Shown piece by piece: positions 25,724-33,965 of a DNA stretch of 64,000 nucleotides. The stretch spans positions 186,001 to 250,000 of the forward strand of contig NZ_RCHR01000003.1 of the NCBI RefSeq assembly GCF_003665065.1, given 5' to 3'. The stretch's first letter is position 1. Every line of letters begins with the position of its first letter. This stretch comes from Oceanobacillus piezotolerans. Its GTDB lineage: Bacteria > Bacillota > Bacilli > Bacillales > Amphibacillaceae. The translations under genes were made by a program, and so were the position numbers. The notes under the pieces are model-generated. The model had not been told where the DNA came from. It ran no database searches and saw only the letters and a program-made list of their open reading frames with translations.

Positions 25724-27381
25724 ATGATCATGATTCACAATATCACCGCATTAAAAGCACAATGATAACTCTCTGTCAATTCATCAAAGATACAACAATC
25801 TTTGAGAAGTTATCCTATGGTTTACGCATTAATAATTCTGGAGACGAAGCAGCAGGTCTAGCTATCCCTGAAAAAATGCACGGTAAAATAAGAGGTCTAG
25901 AACAAGCTTCTAGAAATATCCAAGAAGGATTTTCCTTAATCCAAACTCGGAAGGCGGATTAAATGAGGTTAACTTAATTTTGCAAAGAGGCAGGGAATTA
26001 AGTGTACAAGCTAGCAACAATTACATTAACAGAAAAAGATCGAAAAATATCGCAAGAAGAAGTTGCTCAATTGAAAGAAGAATTTAATTGTATTTCAGTG
26101 AAACTGAATTTAATACGATAAAATTATTAAATCGTAATAGCTCTTCTATTCTTAGAAGAAATACAAAAGTTTAAAGATGCACTGCCAGGAATGCTGCAAA
26201 ATGCAGAAAAAAAGATTGAACAAGAATTTAGTTTAACTGGGGATGGGGCTAGCATCACCATAAGTTTTACTGAAGTTGATGGAAAGAGTGGTACATTAGC
26301 ACAGGTTAGCTGATGGTGTGAAATCTTCCATAAATCAAGGTGTAAATATAGTAATGGAAATCGACATTGCTGATTTATAAAAATCTTTCGCTCCCAATGG
26401 AAATGACGATCCATTTAACTATTTTGATGCTACTATTGCGCATGAAATGGTACATGCTGTGTTTACTCGTACATTGAACATGGATCAAGGCGTAAACAAT
26501 GAAGGGCTAACAGGCGACCGTGCTATACCCAAATGGTTCAATGAAGAATCAGCAGAATATTTAAGTGGTGGTGCAGACCGGGTCTGGGGGGGAATGAAAA
26601 ACCTGATTTAATAAGAGGGTTGCAGTAGACAAATCGGATGCTGCAGACAAAATTGTTATGCCGTAGGAGATGGGCAAAGCGGGGCGGTCAAAGTATTAAT
26701 TATGCCGCTGGTTATGCATCGGTGGAGTATCTTGATAGTAAGTTAGCGACTAAAGGTGGCTCTATTTCAGATATAAAGTTTTTTTGCTGACCTATCAATT
26801 ACCGATGGTAATGGGAAAAGGACTGAAACTTTAGATGATACACTTTCTAAAACAACTTGGGGAAGTTTAAGTGGTTTTATTACTGACTTTAAGACTAATG
26901 GGAAGACCTTTGTTGAAGATGAATTAACTTCACCAACAGCTGCAACAGACCCAATGGTACACTGGGTTGACAATTTTACCGAAATAAATATGGATACACT
27001 TGCAGGTTCTATTAAGTTTTAAATTGGAGCAAATGGGGGACAATCTATAGAAGTAAACCTGAGGGGGGTTAGCACAGCTGCATTGGGCATTGAGAATGTT
27101 GACCTTGTAACAGATAACATTGAAGCAATTACCAAATTTGATAATGCTATCGAATCAGTTTCATCCTATCGTTCAAAATTAGGTGCTGTACAGAACATGC
27201 CATGAACGTAAGCCAGTTAAGTACAGAAAACCTATCTTCTGTAGAGTCACGTATACGTGACGTTGATATGGCAAAAGAAATGATTGAATTCACGAAGAAT
27301 AATATCCTTACACAAGCCGCACAATCTATGTTAGCTCAATCCCAACAAATTCCTCAAGGAGTATTACAAATACTTCAGTAA
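25724..27381 (+). pseudogene. Decayed flagellin with internal metallopeptidase (flagellinolysin-like)
   Basis: A second flagellin-like gene, broken by several stops and frameshifts. Readable in order across frames: flagellin N-terminus ([13 protein letters not shown] then two stops; [46 protein letters not shown]). Next a peptidase-like domain with zinc motif HEMVH (26441-26455) and, about 27 residues on, WFNEESAEYLSGGADRV supplying the third ligand. Then DMVHWVDNF-like linker text, and a flagellin C-terminus (SRIRDVDMAKEMIEFTKNNI ... stop at 27379). This domain order is that of flagellinolysins, flagellins carrying a gluzincin-type protease in the hypervariable region. No sigma-D promoter is visible upstream. 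Clearly non-functional as one protein; some changes could be sequencing errors, but at least six disruptions make decay more likely. Confidence 0.82.
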
Positions 27382-27695
27382 TTTGATGGGGGTTGTCTAA
27401 TCTGGTTACCGGTTAGGTCATAACTGGGTGAATTGCTGGAACTTTCTAAATCGCTTTGTACCACAACGGAGCTGGAAACGGTAGATGTGAAGGATCGAAA
27501 ACAAAACAATAATACAATAATACAATGGATAATAAGCAGCCAAGCTCCTATATTGAAAATCTGACGAAGGTTTGACTCATTGAGTATCTCAGATTTTGTA
27601 ATAGCTTCTACTATTGTTTCCTCATTATTAATGGTAATATCAGTAATGTTACCTTGAGTTAACATAATAGTGCTTACTTTAATATAGTTTTCCAT
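27375..27695 (-). CDS. Hypothetical small membrane protein
   Basis: A 106-residue frame with one hydrophobic segment (IFNIGAWLLIIHCIIVLLFCF) and a Ser/Asn-rich tail; no family recognised. Evidence for reality is the ribosome binding site TAGGAGGT, 6 bases before the ATG, and an upstream pair of overlapping palindromes. Against it: its 3' end overlaps the flagellin pseudogene and it lies in degenerating DNA, so it may itself be a remnant. Confidence 0.3.
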   Translation of the reverse strand: MENYIKVSTIMLTQGNITDITINNEETIVEAITKSEILNESNLRQIFNIGAWLLIIHCIIVLLFCFRSFTSTVSSSVVVQSDLESSSNSPSYDLTGNQIRQPPSNY

Positions 27696-27746
27696 TTTAC
27701 GACCTCCTATAATTTATTAAAATCACTTACTTTTTACGTTAAAGCA

Positions 27747-27765
27747 GTAATGCATTACATGTAAT
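27747..27765. promoter_or_regulatory. Overlapping palindromes upstream of small ORF
   Basis: GTAATGCATTAC and ATTACATGTAAT, both perfect 12-base palindromes, overlap by five bases. Operator-like, about 50 bases upstream of the small ORF start. The rest of 27770-27990 is AT-rich with nothing recognised. Confidence 0.35.
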
Positions 27766-27995
27766 ATGAATATTTATTTATATTTCTATCCCAAAATAAA
27801 TAATTATAAAGTTATAATCTAAGAAATGTATTTATATTCATCATCAATTGAAATGCTTTTCATTTTTGTTGTATTTTGTAATTAGTATATTTCTGTGAGC
27901 ATTACCTTATATTATTAATTGTATTTATGACAAAATAGGTAAAAAATTACTTACTGGCATACTTATACTTTAATGATTTACAAAAGGACTAGCAC

Positions 27996-28031
27996 AAAAA
28001 ACGCTCAATCCATAAAAGGACAAGCGTTTTC
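27996..28031 (-). terminator. Terminator of hit
   Basis: Minus strand AAAACGCT ... AGCGTTTT with a 17-base loop, continuing into a T-run. Confidence 0.7.
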
Positions 28032-28094
28032 TTAAGAAATCATAACAAAATCTAAACCTCCGACTATCCAACCTTGAAAGAACCTATACTTTAT

Positions 28095-28526
28095 CTACTC
28101 TTTAATAGCCCCACTAATCTCCCCAGCAATCCTACCCAAATCCTCCGAACTATACTCCTCACTATGCGTCACCCAATTAGGTGTATAACCATCACCCTCA
28201 CCATAACGAGGAATCAAATGAATATGTAAGTGGAACACAGATTGCTCAGCTGCTGCTTCATTATTATTAATAAGGTTAAGACCTAAAGGATTATATGCTG
28301 CTTTAATCGCATTAGCAACCTTTGGTACACGTTCAAATAGTGCGCCAGCAACATCTGCAGGTGTTTCATAAATGTTTTTCGTATGTGTTTTTGGAACAAT
28401 TAGTGTATGTCCTTTTGTTACTTGAGAAATATCCAGGAATGCATATACCTTCTCATCTTCATAAACCTTGGCGGATGGAAGTTCTCCATTTATAATTTTA
28501 CAAAAGATACAATCTTCATGACTCAT
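28095..28526 (-). CDS. hit: HIT-family nucleotide-binding protein Hit
   Basis: A 143-residue histidine-triad protein with motif HLHIHLIPR near the C-terminus (catalytic triad H-x-H-x-H) and the N-terminal CIFCKIINGELPSAKVYED typical of bacterial Hit (CxxC zinc site). The family hydrolyses nucleoside phosphoramidates or adenylylated molecules. Divergent from ecsA as in B. subtilis. The ATG is preceded by AAGGAGTGGAG. A structured RNA candidate with its own terminator lies immediately upstream on the same strand. Confidence 0.93.
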   Translation of the reverse strand: MSHEDCIFCKIINGELPSAKVYEDEKVYAFLDISQVTKGHTLIVPKTHTKNIYETPADVAGALFERVPKVANAIKAAYNPLGLNLINNNEAAAEQSVFHLHIHLIPRYGEGDGYTPNWVTHSEEYSSEDLGRIAGEISGAIKE

Positions 28527-28580
28527 AAGTACTCCACTCCTTATATATTTTTAAAATTTAGTTTCCTTAAGTATGTCATA

Positions 28581-28612
28581 AATAAAAGACTTAGTCCAAC
28601 ATCTGGACTAAG
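28581..28612 (-). terminator. Terminator of hit-upstream RNA
   Basis: Minus strand CTTAGTCCA / TGGACTAAG, a perfect 9-bp stem with a 5-base loop, followed by TCTTTTATTT. It lies 55 bases upstream of hit, so it ends a transcript that begins in the hit-ecsA gap. Confidence 0.8.
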
Positions 28613-28945
28613 CCTTGTGAATGAAGAAACGGGATGGTACCTCTAATGCGTGGGGACCCTGTAAAGCAGTTGCGTGAACTGTTTACTAAAACCTTTTTGT
28701 CAGCATCTCAGAGAGCCTGAGGTGCGTTCTGGCAAAAGGGTTTTGTTGTCATTAGAACGCCAACACTAACACCTCATTTGTGTGACTTTTATACACGAAA
28801 TTCAGAGTAGTTTATCGTTCACTAACACCTCATTTGTGTTTTAATGTTAAACACAAAAGCTAAATTAGTAACTCGATCACCAACACCTCATTTGTGATAC
28901 ACACGATTTAAGTGCTTGCTGCATCCCGTTTCTTCAATACTATCT
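28581..28945 (-). ncRNA. Candidate large structured non-coding RNA (hit-ecsA gap)
   Basis: Minus-strand element of about 350 bases with no coding frame. The ends TGAAGAAACGGGATG (28936-28922) and CATCCCGTTTCTTCA (28636-28622) pair perfectly over 15 bp, and the closing stem is followed at once by an intrinsic terminator. Inside are three identical 15-base segments CACAAATGAGGTGTT (plus positions 28768, 28824, 28882), each able to form ACAC/GTGT hairpins with loop AAATGAG. There is also a long hairpin (28688-28744) and a small one, CAGTT-cacgc-AACTG. A TATAGT hexamer (28963-28968) could be the -10; no good -35 is seen. I do not recognise the RNA family. A leader of hit is an alternative. Confidence 0.6.
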
Positions 28946-29071
28946 TGTGCGATATCTTTATAACTATACATGAAAAATAAAAAAATCTTGTCGAAAAGTC
29001 ATTTGCGGTTTGCTTTGGAAAAGATAGGTGGAAATGATAAAATGGAGAGAAGTAAAGAGGAGGAAGAATTA

Positions 29072-29815
29072 GTGGAATCATTGTTACGGATAGAGAACCT
29101 TTACGGAGGTTATACCCATAAAGATGTGTTACACGGAATTTCTTTTGAAATACAGCCGAAAGAAATTGTTGGTTTGATTGGCCTTAATGGTGCTGGTAAA
29201 AGTACAACCATTAAGCATATTATCGGTTTGATGCAGGCGAGAAAAGGGACGATTTCGATAAATGGAAAAACATTTAAGGACAATCCAACTTCCTACCGTA
29301 ATCAAATCGCCTACATTCCAGAAATGCCGATATTATATGATGAATTAACCCTACAGGAGCATTTGAAATTAACGGCGATGGCATATGGCATTTCAGAGGA
29401 AGAATTTGAAAAACGGCTCCCGCCATTGTTGAAGGAATTTCGCATGGAGAAGAAGTTAAAGTGGTTTCCAGTCCATTTCTCTAAGGGAATGAGACAAAAG
29501 GTAATGATTATGTGTGCCTTTCTTATAGAACCACCCTTATATATTGTGGACGAGCCTTTTGTTGGGCTTGATCCATTAGGAATTCAGTCTTATCTGCGTT
29601 TAATGGAAGAAATGAAGAATAATGGGTCGGGAATCTTAATGTCCACTCATATTTTAGCTACGGCAGAACGTTACTGTGACCGTTTTATTATTCTGCATGA
29701 TGGAACAATTCGGGCGATGGGGACATTAGAAGAATTACGGGCAAGCTTTGATATGCCGATGGCGACGCTGGATGATTTGTATGTACAATTAACAAAGGAA
29801 GATAGCCATGTTTGA
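29072..29815 (+). CDS. ecsA: ABC transporter ATPase EcsA
   Basis: A 247-residue ATPase, the same length as B. subtilis EcsA. Walker A GLNGAGKST, signature FSKGMRQKVM, Walker B YIVDEPFVGLDP and H-loop STH. Ecs affects intramembrane protease RasP activity, secretion, sporulation and competence. The GTG start at 29072 follows GAGGAGG at 8 bases; the frame extends upstream to 28970, but that stretch has no homology to EcsA. Overlaps ecsB by 8 bases. Confidence 0.9.
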   Translation: MESLLRIENLYGGYTHKDVLHGISFEIQPKEIVGLIGLNGAGKSTTIKHIIGLMQARKGTISINGKTFKDNPTSYRNQIAYIPEMPILYDELTLQEHLKLTAMAYGISEEEFEKRLPPLLKEFRMEKKLKWFPVHFSKGMRQKVMIMCAFLIEPPLYIVDEPFVGLDPLGIQSYLRLMEEMKNNGSGILMSTHILATAERYCDRFIILHDGTIRAMGTLEELRASFDMPMATLDDLYVQLTKEDSHV

Positions 29816-31025
29816 TTCCAATTCACTTTATAAACAGCGATTGTCCTCGCATATGAAGGAAATAGGAAGATATATGCGTTATATCCTCAATGGACATACA
29901 GCCATTGCCATGCTTTTTCTGATTTCTGCCTTAGCTTATTATTACCAGGGCTGGGTGACACAGCTTCCAGATAATTTTCCAACATCGTTAATTATAGGAG
30001 TGGTGTTTGGAATATTAGTTACATATAGCCCAGTAAGAACGTTATTAAAAGAGCCGGACGTCGTCTTTATTATTACAGCCGAGGACAAGATGACCGCTTA
30101 TTTTCGAAATGCAATCATATATAGCTTTTTCATACAGCTTTACGTCATTCTTTTAATAGTTGCTGCGTTTGGACCTTTGTATTTTGCTGCATATCCAGAA
30201 CGAACAGGACGAATTTATCTCTACACTCTAATAGTGATTTTAATTTTTAAAATAGGAAATTTACTTGCGAACTGGTGGATGTTAAAGGTTCGCGATCAGA
30301 ATGTAAGAAGGATCGATGTTGCTGTTCGATTATTGCTAAATATAGCGATTTTCTACTTTTTAGTTAACGGAGATATGCTCTTCGCAGCAATTACGACTGT
30401 TATTTTTGGACTGGTCTTCTTATATGATTATACGGTCTCCAAGAAACAAATTTGCTTAAATTGGGGCCATCTAATTGAAAAAGACCAGCAGCGCATGCAG
30501 GCTTTTTATCGATTAGCCAGTATGTTTGCAGAGGTTCCGCACCTTCGTGTTAAGGTAAGGAAGAGACAATGGTTAGTATCTCTAATAACAGACCGTGTAC
30601 CGTTAGAGAAAAAACAGACGTATGATTATTTATATCGAATCACGTTTGTTCGCAGCGGTGATTATATCGGGATGTATGTCAGATTAATCATCATTGGAGG
30701 TCTGTTTATCGTCTTTATTCCAAACCTCTGGATGAAGCTGCTTTTCGGAATCCTGTTTCTCTATTTAAGCATCTTTCAAATGATGGCTTTGTATAAGCAT
30801 CACCGGACGATTATGTGGCTTGATATATACCCTGTGGAAGCAAAAGAGAAGAAGCGAGCACTTGTTACTATTCTATATCAGTTAGGTTTGGTTCAAACGG
30901 TTATCTTCTCAGTTCTATTCCTTTTTTCACAGGAATACCTTGGGTTTATCCTGGCTTTAGGTAGTGGTATATTATTTACTTTCCTTTTCATAAATGGATA
31001 TGTAAAAGGAAAATTAAGCAAATAA
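29808..31025 (+). CDS. ecsB: ABC transporter membrane protein EcsB
   Basis: A 405-residue permease subunit of Ecs, close to the 408 of B. subtilis. About eight membrane segments in clusters (for example AIAMLFLISALAYYYQGWV and SLIIGVVFGILVTYSPV). The start codon lies inside the ecsA stop region (ATGTTTGA), preceded by AAGGAAGATAG. The third B. subtilis gene, ecsC, is absent here; a terminator follows and the next gene is convergent. Confidence 0.9.
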   Translation: MFDSNSLYKQRLSSHMKEIGRYMRYILNGHTAIAMLFLISALAYYYQGWVTQLPDNFPTSLIIGVVFGILVTYSPVRTLLKEPDVVFIITAEDKMTAYFRNAIIYSFFIQLYVILLIVAAFGPLYFAAYPERTGRIYLYTLIVILIFKIGNLLANWWMLKVRDQNVRRIDVAVRLLLNIAIFYFLVNGDMLFAAITTVIFGLVFLYDYTVSKKQICLNWGHLIEKDQQRMQAFYRLASMFAEVPHLRVKVRKRQWLVSLITDRVPLEKKQTYDYLYRITFVRSGDYIGMYVRLIIIGGLFIVFIPNLWMKLLFGILFLYLSIFQMMALYKHHRTIMWLDIYPVEAKEKKRALVTILYQLGLVQTVIFSVLFLFSQEYLGFILALGSGILFTFLFINGYVKGKLSK

Positions 31026-31053
31026 AAAGGATGGTTCGGTACCATCCTTTTTT
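31025..31053. terminator. Terminator ecsB / ferritin-like gene
   Basis: AAAAGGATGGT / ACCATCCTTTTTT, flanked by A- and T-runs; between convergent genes and usable in both directions. Confidence 0.88.
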
Positions 31054-31486
31054 ATGATAATCTAGGGTCTTCCAATAGCCGTTCGATTTCTTCTTTATGG
31101 TGTGTTTCATCGGAAATTAAATCTTCCAGTTTAACAACAAGCTCTGTAAGTCCTAGTTTTTCTGCTTGCTCTTTTCTTTCTTCATAACGCTTAATCGTTG
31201 CTGTTTCCGCTTCTAGTGTTGCATTTAGTATATCTTTTACATCTGTAGGCTGAGGTACTTCTGCAGGCGTTGTAGTTGGTGTACCACCTAATGATTTAAT
31301 TTTTTCTGATAGATAGAGGGCGTGCCCAAGTTCATCGGTAATTTCTTCTTCAAAGAATGGCTTTAAAGCAGAACGGTATAAACCCGAAACAACCGACGCA
31401 CTATAGGTGTATTGAATTGCTGCACCATATTCATTCGCTAAATCAACATTTAACCCATCGATTAATTCTTGTAAATCTTTATCCAT
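31052..31486 (-). CDS. Ferritin-like / bacterioferritin-type protein
   Basis: A 144-residue four-helix-bundle protein of the ferritin-like superfamily. Ferroxidase-type ligands are visible in expected order: E in LANEYGAAIQY, E..H in EEITDELGHA, E in EAETATIKRYE and E..H in SDETHHKEEIE. Probably binds iron and may store or detoxify it; whether it forms a cage is unknown. Encoded alone; AGGGATTAGG precedes the ATG. Confidence 0.78.
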   Translation of the reverse strand: MDKDLQELIDGLNVDLANEYGAAIQYTYSASVVSGLYRSALKPFFEEEITDELGHALYLSEKIKSLGGTPTTTPAEVPQPTDVKDILNATLEAETATIKRYEERKEQAEKLGLTELVVKLEDLISDETHHKEEIERLLEDPRLS

Positions 31487-31565
31487 CCTAATCCCTGCCT
31501 TTATTTTTTGTTATACTACTCTTATACCACGATGAATATATTTCAAACATTTGAAGGAGTACTTT

Positions 31566-32213
31566 ATGTTTAGTGAGAGAAAAGGAATTCTTTTAGTCTT
31601 ATTGATGATCCTAGTCGCTATGACATGCATTTGGATGATACAGATTGTGAATGGTTCTGTCCCTTTATTAGACCAATGGACTCGTGAACTAGCCAGTCAG
31701 GCAGGTGGGACTTTTGTTTATAATATTTTTCTTACGATTACTCACTTAGGTTCTCGAGGTTTTCTTATACCCTTTGTAATCTCTATGTCTATTGTGCTGT
31801 GGGTGCTTTTAAAAAATATGAAGGCACCAATCATTTTTGCTTTTGGAACATTGCTTACTTATTATCTTAATAGTTGGATCAAACAATGGATTGAACGCGA
31901 AAGACCTTCTATATTAGAAGAAGCGCGTGGAGTGGGGTATAGTTTCCCGTCAGGACATGCGATGATTTCTATCGTTTGTTATGGTTTGCTTGCTTATTTT
32001 ATAACGAGAAAATTGAAGTCTAAACATGCTATTATTTGTACGCAGGTAGGTTTTTCACTTGTTATTTTGTTAATTGGGATTAGCAGATATTTTATAAACG
32101 TTCATTATTTAACGGATATCATTGCTGGGTTTAATATTGGTTATTTATGTTTAATCGCGCTCACTTATCTTTACGAGAGGCTTCAAAGAGAGAGGTATCG
32201 ATCTCGTGACTGA
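31566..32213 (+). CDS. PAP2-family membrane phosphatase
   Basis: A 215-residue type 2 phosphatidic acid phosphatase with six membrane segments and the three signature motifs: KQWIERERP, FPSGH and SRYFINVHYLTD. Such enzymes dephosphorylate undecaprenyl diphosphate or phosphatidylglycerol phosphate. The substrate cannot be told from sequence. The ATG at 31566 has AAGGAG at 6 bases; the frame extends five codons upstream to a TTG that overlaps the site. Confidence 0.85.
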   Translation: MFSERKGILLVLLMILVAMTCIWMIQIVNGSVPLLDQWTRELASQAGGTFVYNIFLTITHLGSRGFLIPFVISMSIVLWVLLKNMKAPIIFAFGTLLTYYLNSWIKQWIERERPSILEEARGVGYSFPSGHAMISIVCYGLLAYFITRKLKSKHAIICTQVGFSLVILLIGISRYFINVHYLTDIIAGFNIGYLCLIALTYLYERLQRERYRSRD

Positions 32214-32279
32214 ATGAAAGACATGTTGTAAAGTTTGCGGATTCTGTCAAATTTCTATTACTTATTATTAGTAATTATC

Positions 32280-32308
32280 TTGTACATTGTAATTAAAGTT
32301 TGTATACT
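32280..32308 (+). promoter_or_regulatory. Sigma-A promoter of bdbC operon
   Basis: TTGTAC (32280-32285), 17-base spacer, TATACT (32303-32308), about 30 bases upstream of the coding start. Confidence 0.7.
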
Positions 32309-32339
32309 TTAAGAGAAGGATGAAGAAGGGGAAATGGCG

Positions 32340-32783
32340 ATGGTGAAAATAACGAAGAAAGCAGAAAATCTACTTATTCTAGCGTGGACTCAAGCCTTTA
32401 TTGCGATGGCTGGCAGCTTGTTTTACTCTGAAGTAATGGGGTATGTTCCTTGTGAACTCTGCTGGTATCAGCGTATTCTCATGTATCCATTGGTTGTCAT
32501 TTATGGGGTCGCAGCTATTAAAAAAGAAATAAGTGTCGCATTACCTGGACTCATTTTGAGTGGAATCGGGATACTTCTATCCATGTATCACTATCTCCTG
32601 CAAAATGTCCCTGCCTTCCAGGAGTTAGGGGGATCGTGTGAAGGAGTTTCTTGTAACCTAAAATACATAGATTATTTTGGTTTTATTACTATACCGTTTT
32701 TAGCTTTCATAGCTTTTAGTGTAATTTTTATTTCACATCTATTACTATTAAGAGAGTTAAAAAACAAAAAGGAGAGTAAATAA
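32340..32783 (+). CDS. bdbC: Thiol-disulfide oxidoreductase BdbC (DsbB-like)
   Basis: A 147-residue membrane protein with four segments. First cysteine pair CELC in MGYVPCELCWYQRI, second pair in SCEGVSC, as in BdbC/DsbB, which re-oxidises the extracytoplasmic thiol oxidase by passing electrons to quinone. ATG at 32340 gives the better spacing to AAGGGG; ATG at 32334 is an alternative. Followed directly, with no gap, by a membrane-anchored thioredoxin-like gene, its likely redox partner. Confidence 0.9.
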   Translation: MVKITKKAENLLILAWTQAFIAMAGSLFYSEVMGYVPCELCWYQRILMYPLVVIYGVAAIKKEISVALPGLILSGIGILLSMYHYLLQNVPAFQELGGSCEGVSCNLKYIDYFGFITIPFLAFIAFSVIFISHLLLLRELKNKKESK

Positions 32784-33263
32784 ATGGGGAAAAAAATGAT
32801 TGCAATAATAGGAGTTATCGTTGTCCTTCTTATCGCATTATTCTTTGTAGTACAATATCAAAACAATCAAAAACTGGCTGGTGCTGATAATCCATATGGA
32901 ACTACAGATCTGGATCAAGCAACCATCGATCAATTAGACAATCCAGACTATGGGAATCAGATTTTACCAGATGAGCTTGCTGGAAAAGTAGAGAGTGGCG
33001 AACCAGTTACTGTTTATTTCTATAGTCCAACTTGTGTATACTGTCAACAAACAACACCATATCTTGTTCCTTTAGCAGAGGACAATAATATAGATATGAA
33101 GAAATATAATCTTTTAGAATTTGGACAAGAAGCTGCACCTTACGCAATCCAATCTACTCCAACTCTTGTACATTTTGAGAATGGGGAAGAAGTTGCCCGC
33201 ATTGTTGGTCAACGAACGGAAGAAGAATTTCAGGCGTTTTTTGATCAATATGTATTAAACTAA
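32784..33263 (+). CDS. Membrane-anchored thioredoxin-like protein, BdbC partner
   Basis: A 159-residue protein with an N-terminal membrane anchor (IAIIGVIVVLLIALFFVVQY) and an external thioredoxin fold with active site CVYC in YFYSPTCVYCQQTTP and cis-proline in QSTPTLVHF. Occupies the place of BdbD but is shorter (BdbD about 222) and looks more like a plain thioredoxin than a DsbA fold with helical insert. Probably makes disulfides in exported proteins with BdbC. Ribosome binding site AAAGGAGAG within the end of bdbC. Confidence 0.85.
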   Translation: MGKKMIAIIGVIVVLLIALFFVVQYQNNQKLAGADNPYGTTDLDQATIDQLDNPDYGNQILPDELAGKVESGEPVTVYFYSPTCVYCQQTTPYLVPLAEDNNIDMKKYNLLEFGQEAAPYAIQSTPTLVHFENGEEVARIVGQRTEEEFQAFFDQYVLN

Positions 33264-33265
33264 CG

Positions 33266-33300
33266 AAACAGCTAACTAGGAAATCCTAGTTAGCTGTTTT
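33266..33300. terminator. Terminator bdbC operon / hmoB
   Basis: A 15-bp near-perfect stem AAACAGCTAACTAGG / CCTAGTTAGCTGTTT with a 4-base loop; overlaps the final codons of convergent hmoB. Confidence 0.85.
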
Positions 33301-33790
33301 CTTCTTCTACATACATTTGATAACTTGTAGTAAACGGACGATCTGCATAATAAGCCGGTTTTTTGACTTCTTGGTTTTGATGTGCCTTTTGGAATGTCTC
33401 TGAGTTCTTCCAGTTGTCAAAATCTGAAGCCGAATTCCATTGAGTCAGTACCACGTAATGATTTCCTTTCAGTGGACGCAGGAATCGAAATGCTTGAAAG
33501 CCTGGCATCGAATCCACATCACTGCGTCTAGCCTTAAATCTGTCCTCAAACACCGCACGTGCATCATCTGTGACAGGAATGTTGTTCATGACAACAAACC
33601 CTTCTGCTTGCATTTCTCCATTTTGTGTAATGATTTCATAGTCTTTACCGGTAGTGAAAATACTCTTCTTCGCATCCTCATAATAAGCTAATCCGCCTTC
33701 ATTGTTGTTCATGATGTAAATATCTAGTGCATGCTTTTTAGAAAGTTTAACGAGAAAATCCACGGTTCCTTTAGTCATATAAGCTTTCAT
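33290..33790 (-). CDS. hmoB: Heme-degrading monooxygenase HmoB
   Basis: A 166-residue protein, identical in length to B. subtilis HmoB (YhgC). The C-terminal antibiotic-biosynthesis-monooxygenase (dimeric alpha-beta barrel) domain contains VVMNNIPV, FEDRFKARR, MPGFQAFRFLRP and YVVLTQWNSASDFDNWKNSETFQKAH. It opens heme to release iron. Its position next to pbpF-hemEHY is conserved. AAAGGATGG precedes the ATG. Confidence 0.9.
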   Translation of the reverse strand: MKAYMTKGTVDFLVKLSKKHALDIYIMNNNEGGLAYYEDAKKSIFTTGKDYEIITQNGEMQAEGFVVMNNIPVTDDARAVFEDRFKARRSDVDSMPGFQAFRFLRPLKGNHYVVLTQWNSASDFDNWKNSETFQKAHQNQEVKKPAYYADRPFTTSYQMYVEEENS

Positions 33791-33965
33791 TGAACAACCA
33801 TCCTTTCCTTATCCTTTGCTTAGAGTATACGACATTATATACTCAACATCTAATAATCTGCAAAGTTTAAAAATGTAATTATTATTAAATAAGATAAAGT
33901 ATATATTGCTTTCTACATGTTAGAAAATGTCGTATAATGGATTTAATCTGTGTAGAGGTGAACAA

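Noticed and set aside
28764..28897. Possible CRISPR array (three repeats with 41-43 base gaps)
   Set aside because: Only three 15-base repeats, spacers are themselves partly similar, no cas genes, and the repeats sit inside a larger closed stem with a terminator.
28622..28936. MITE or small transposon with 15-bp terminal inverted repeats
   Set aside because: No target-site duplication outside the arms and a terminator follows directly; a structured RNA explains the layout better, though a MITE is not fully excluded.
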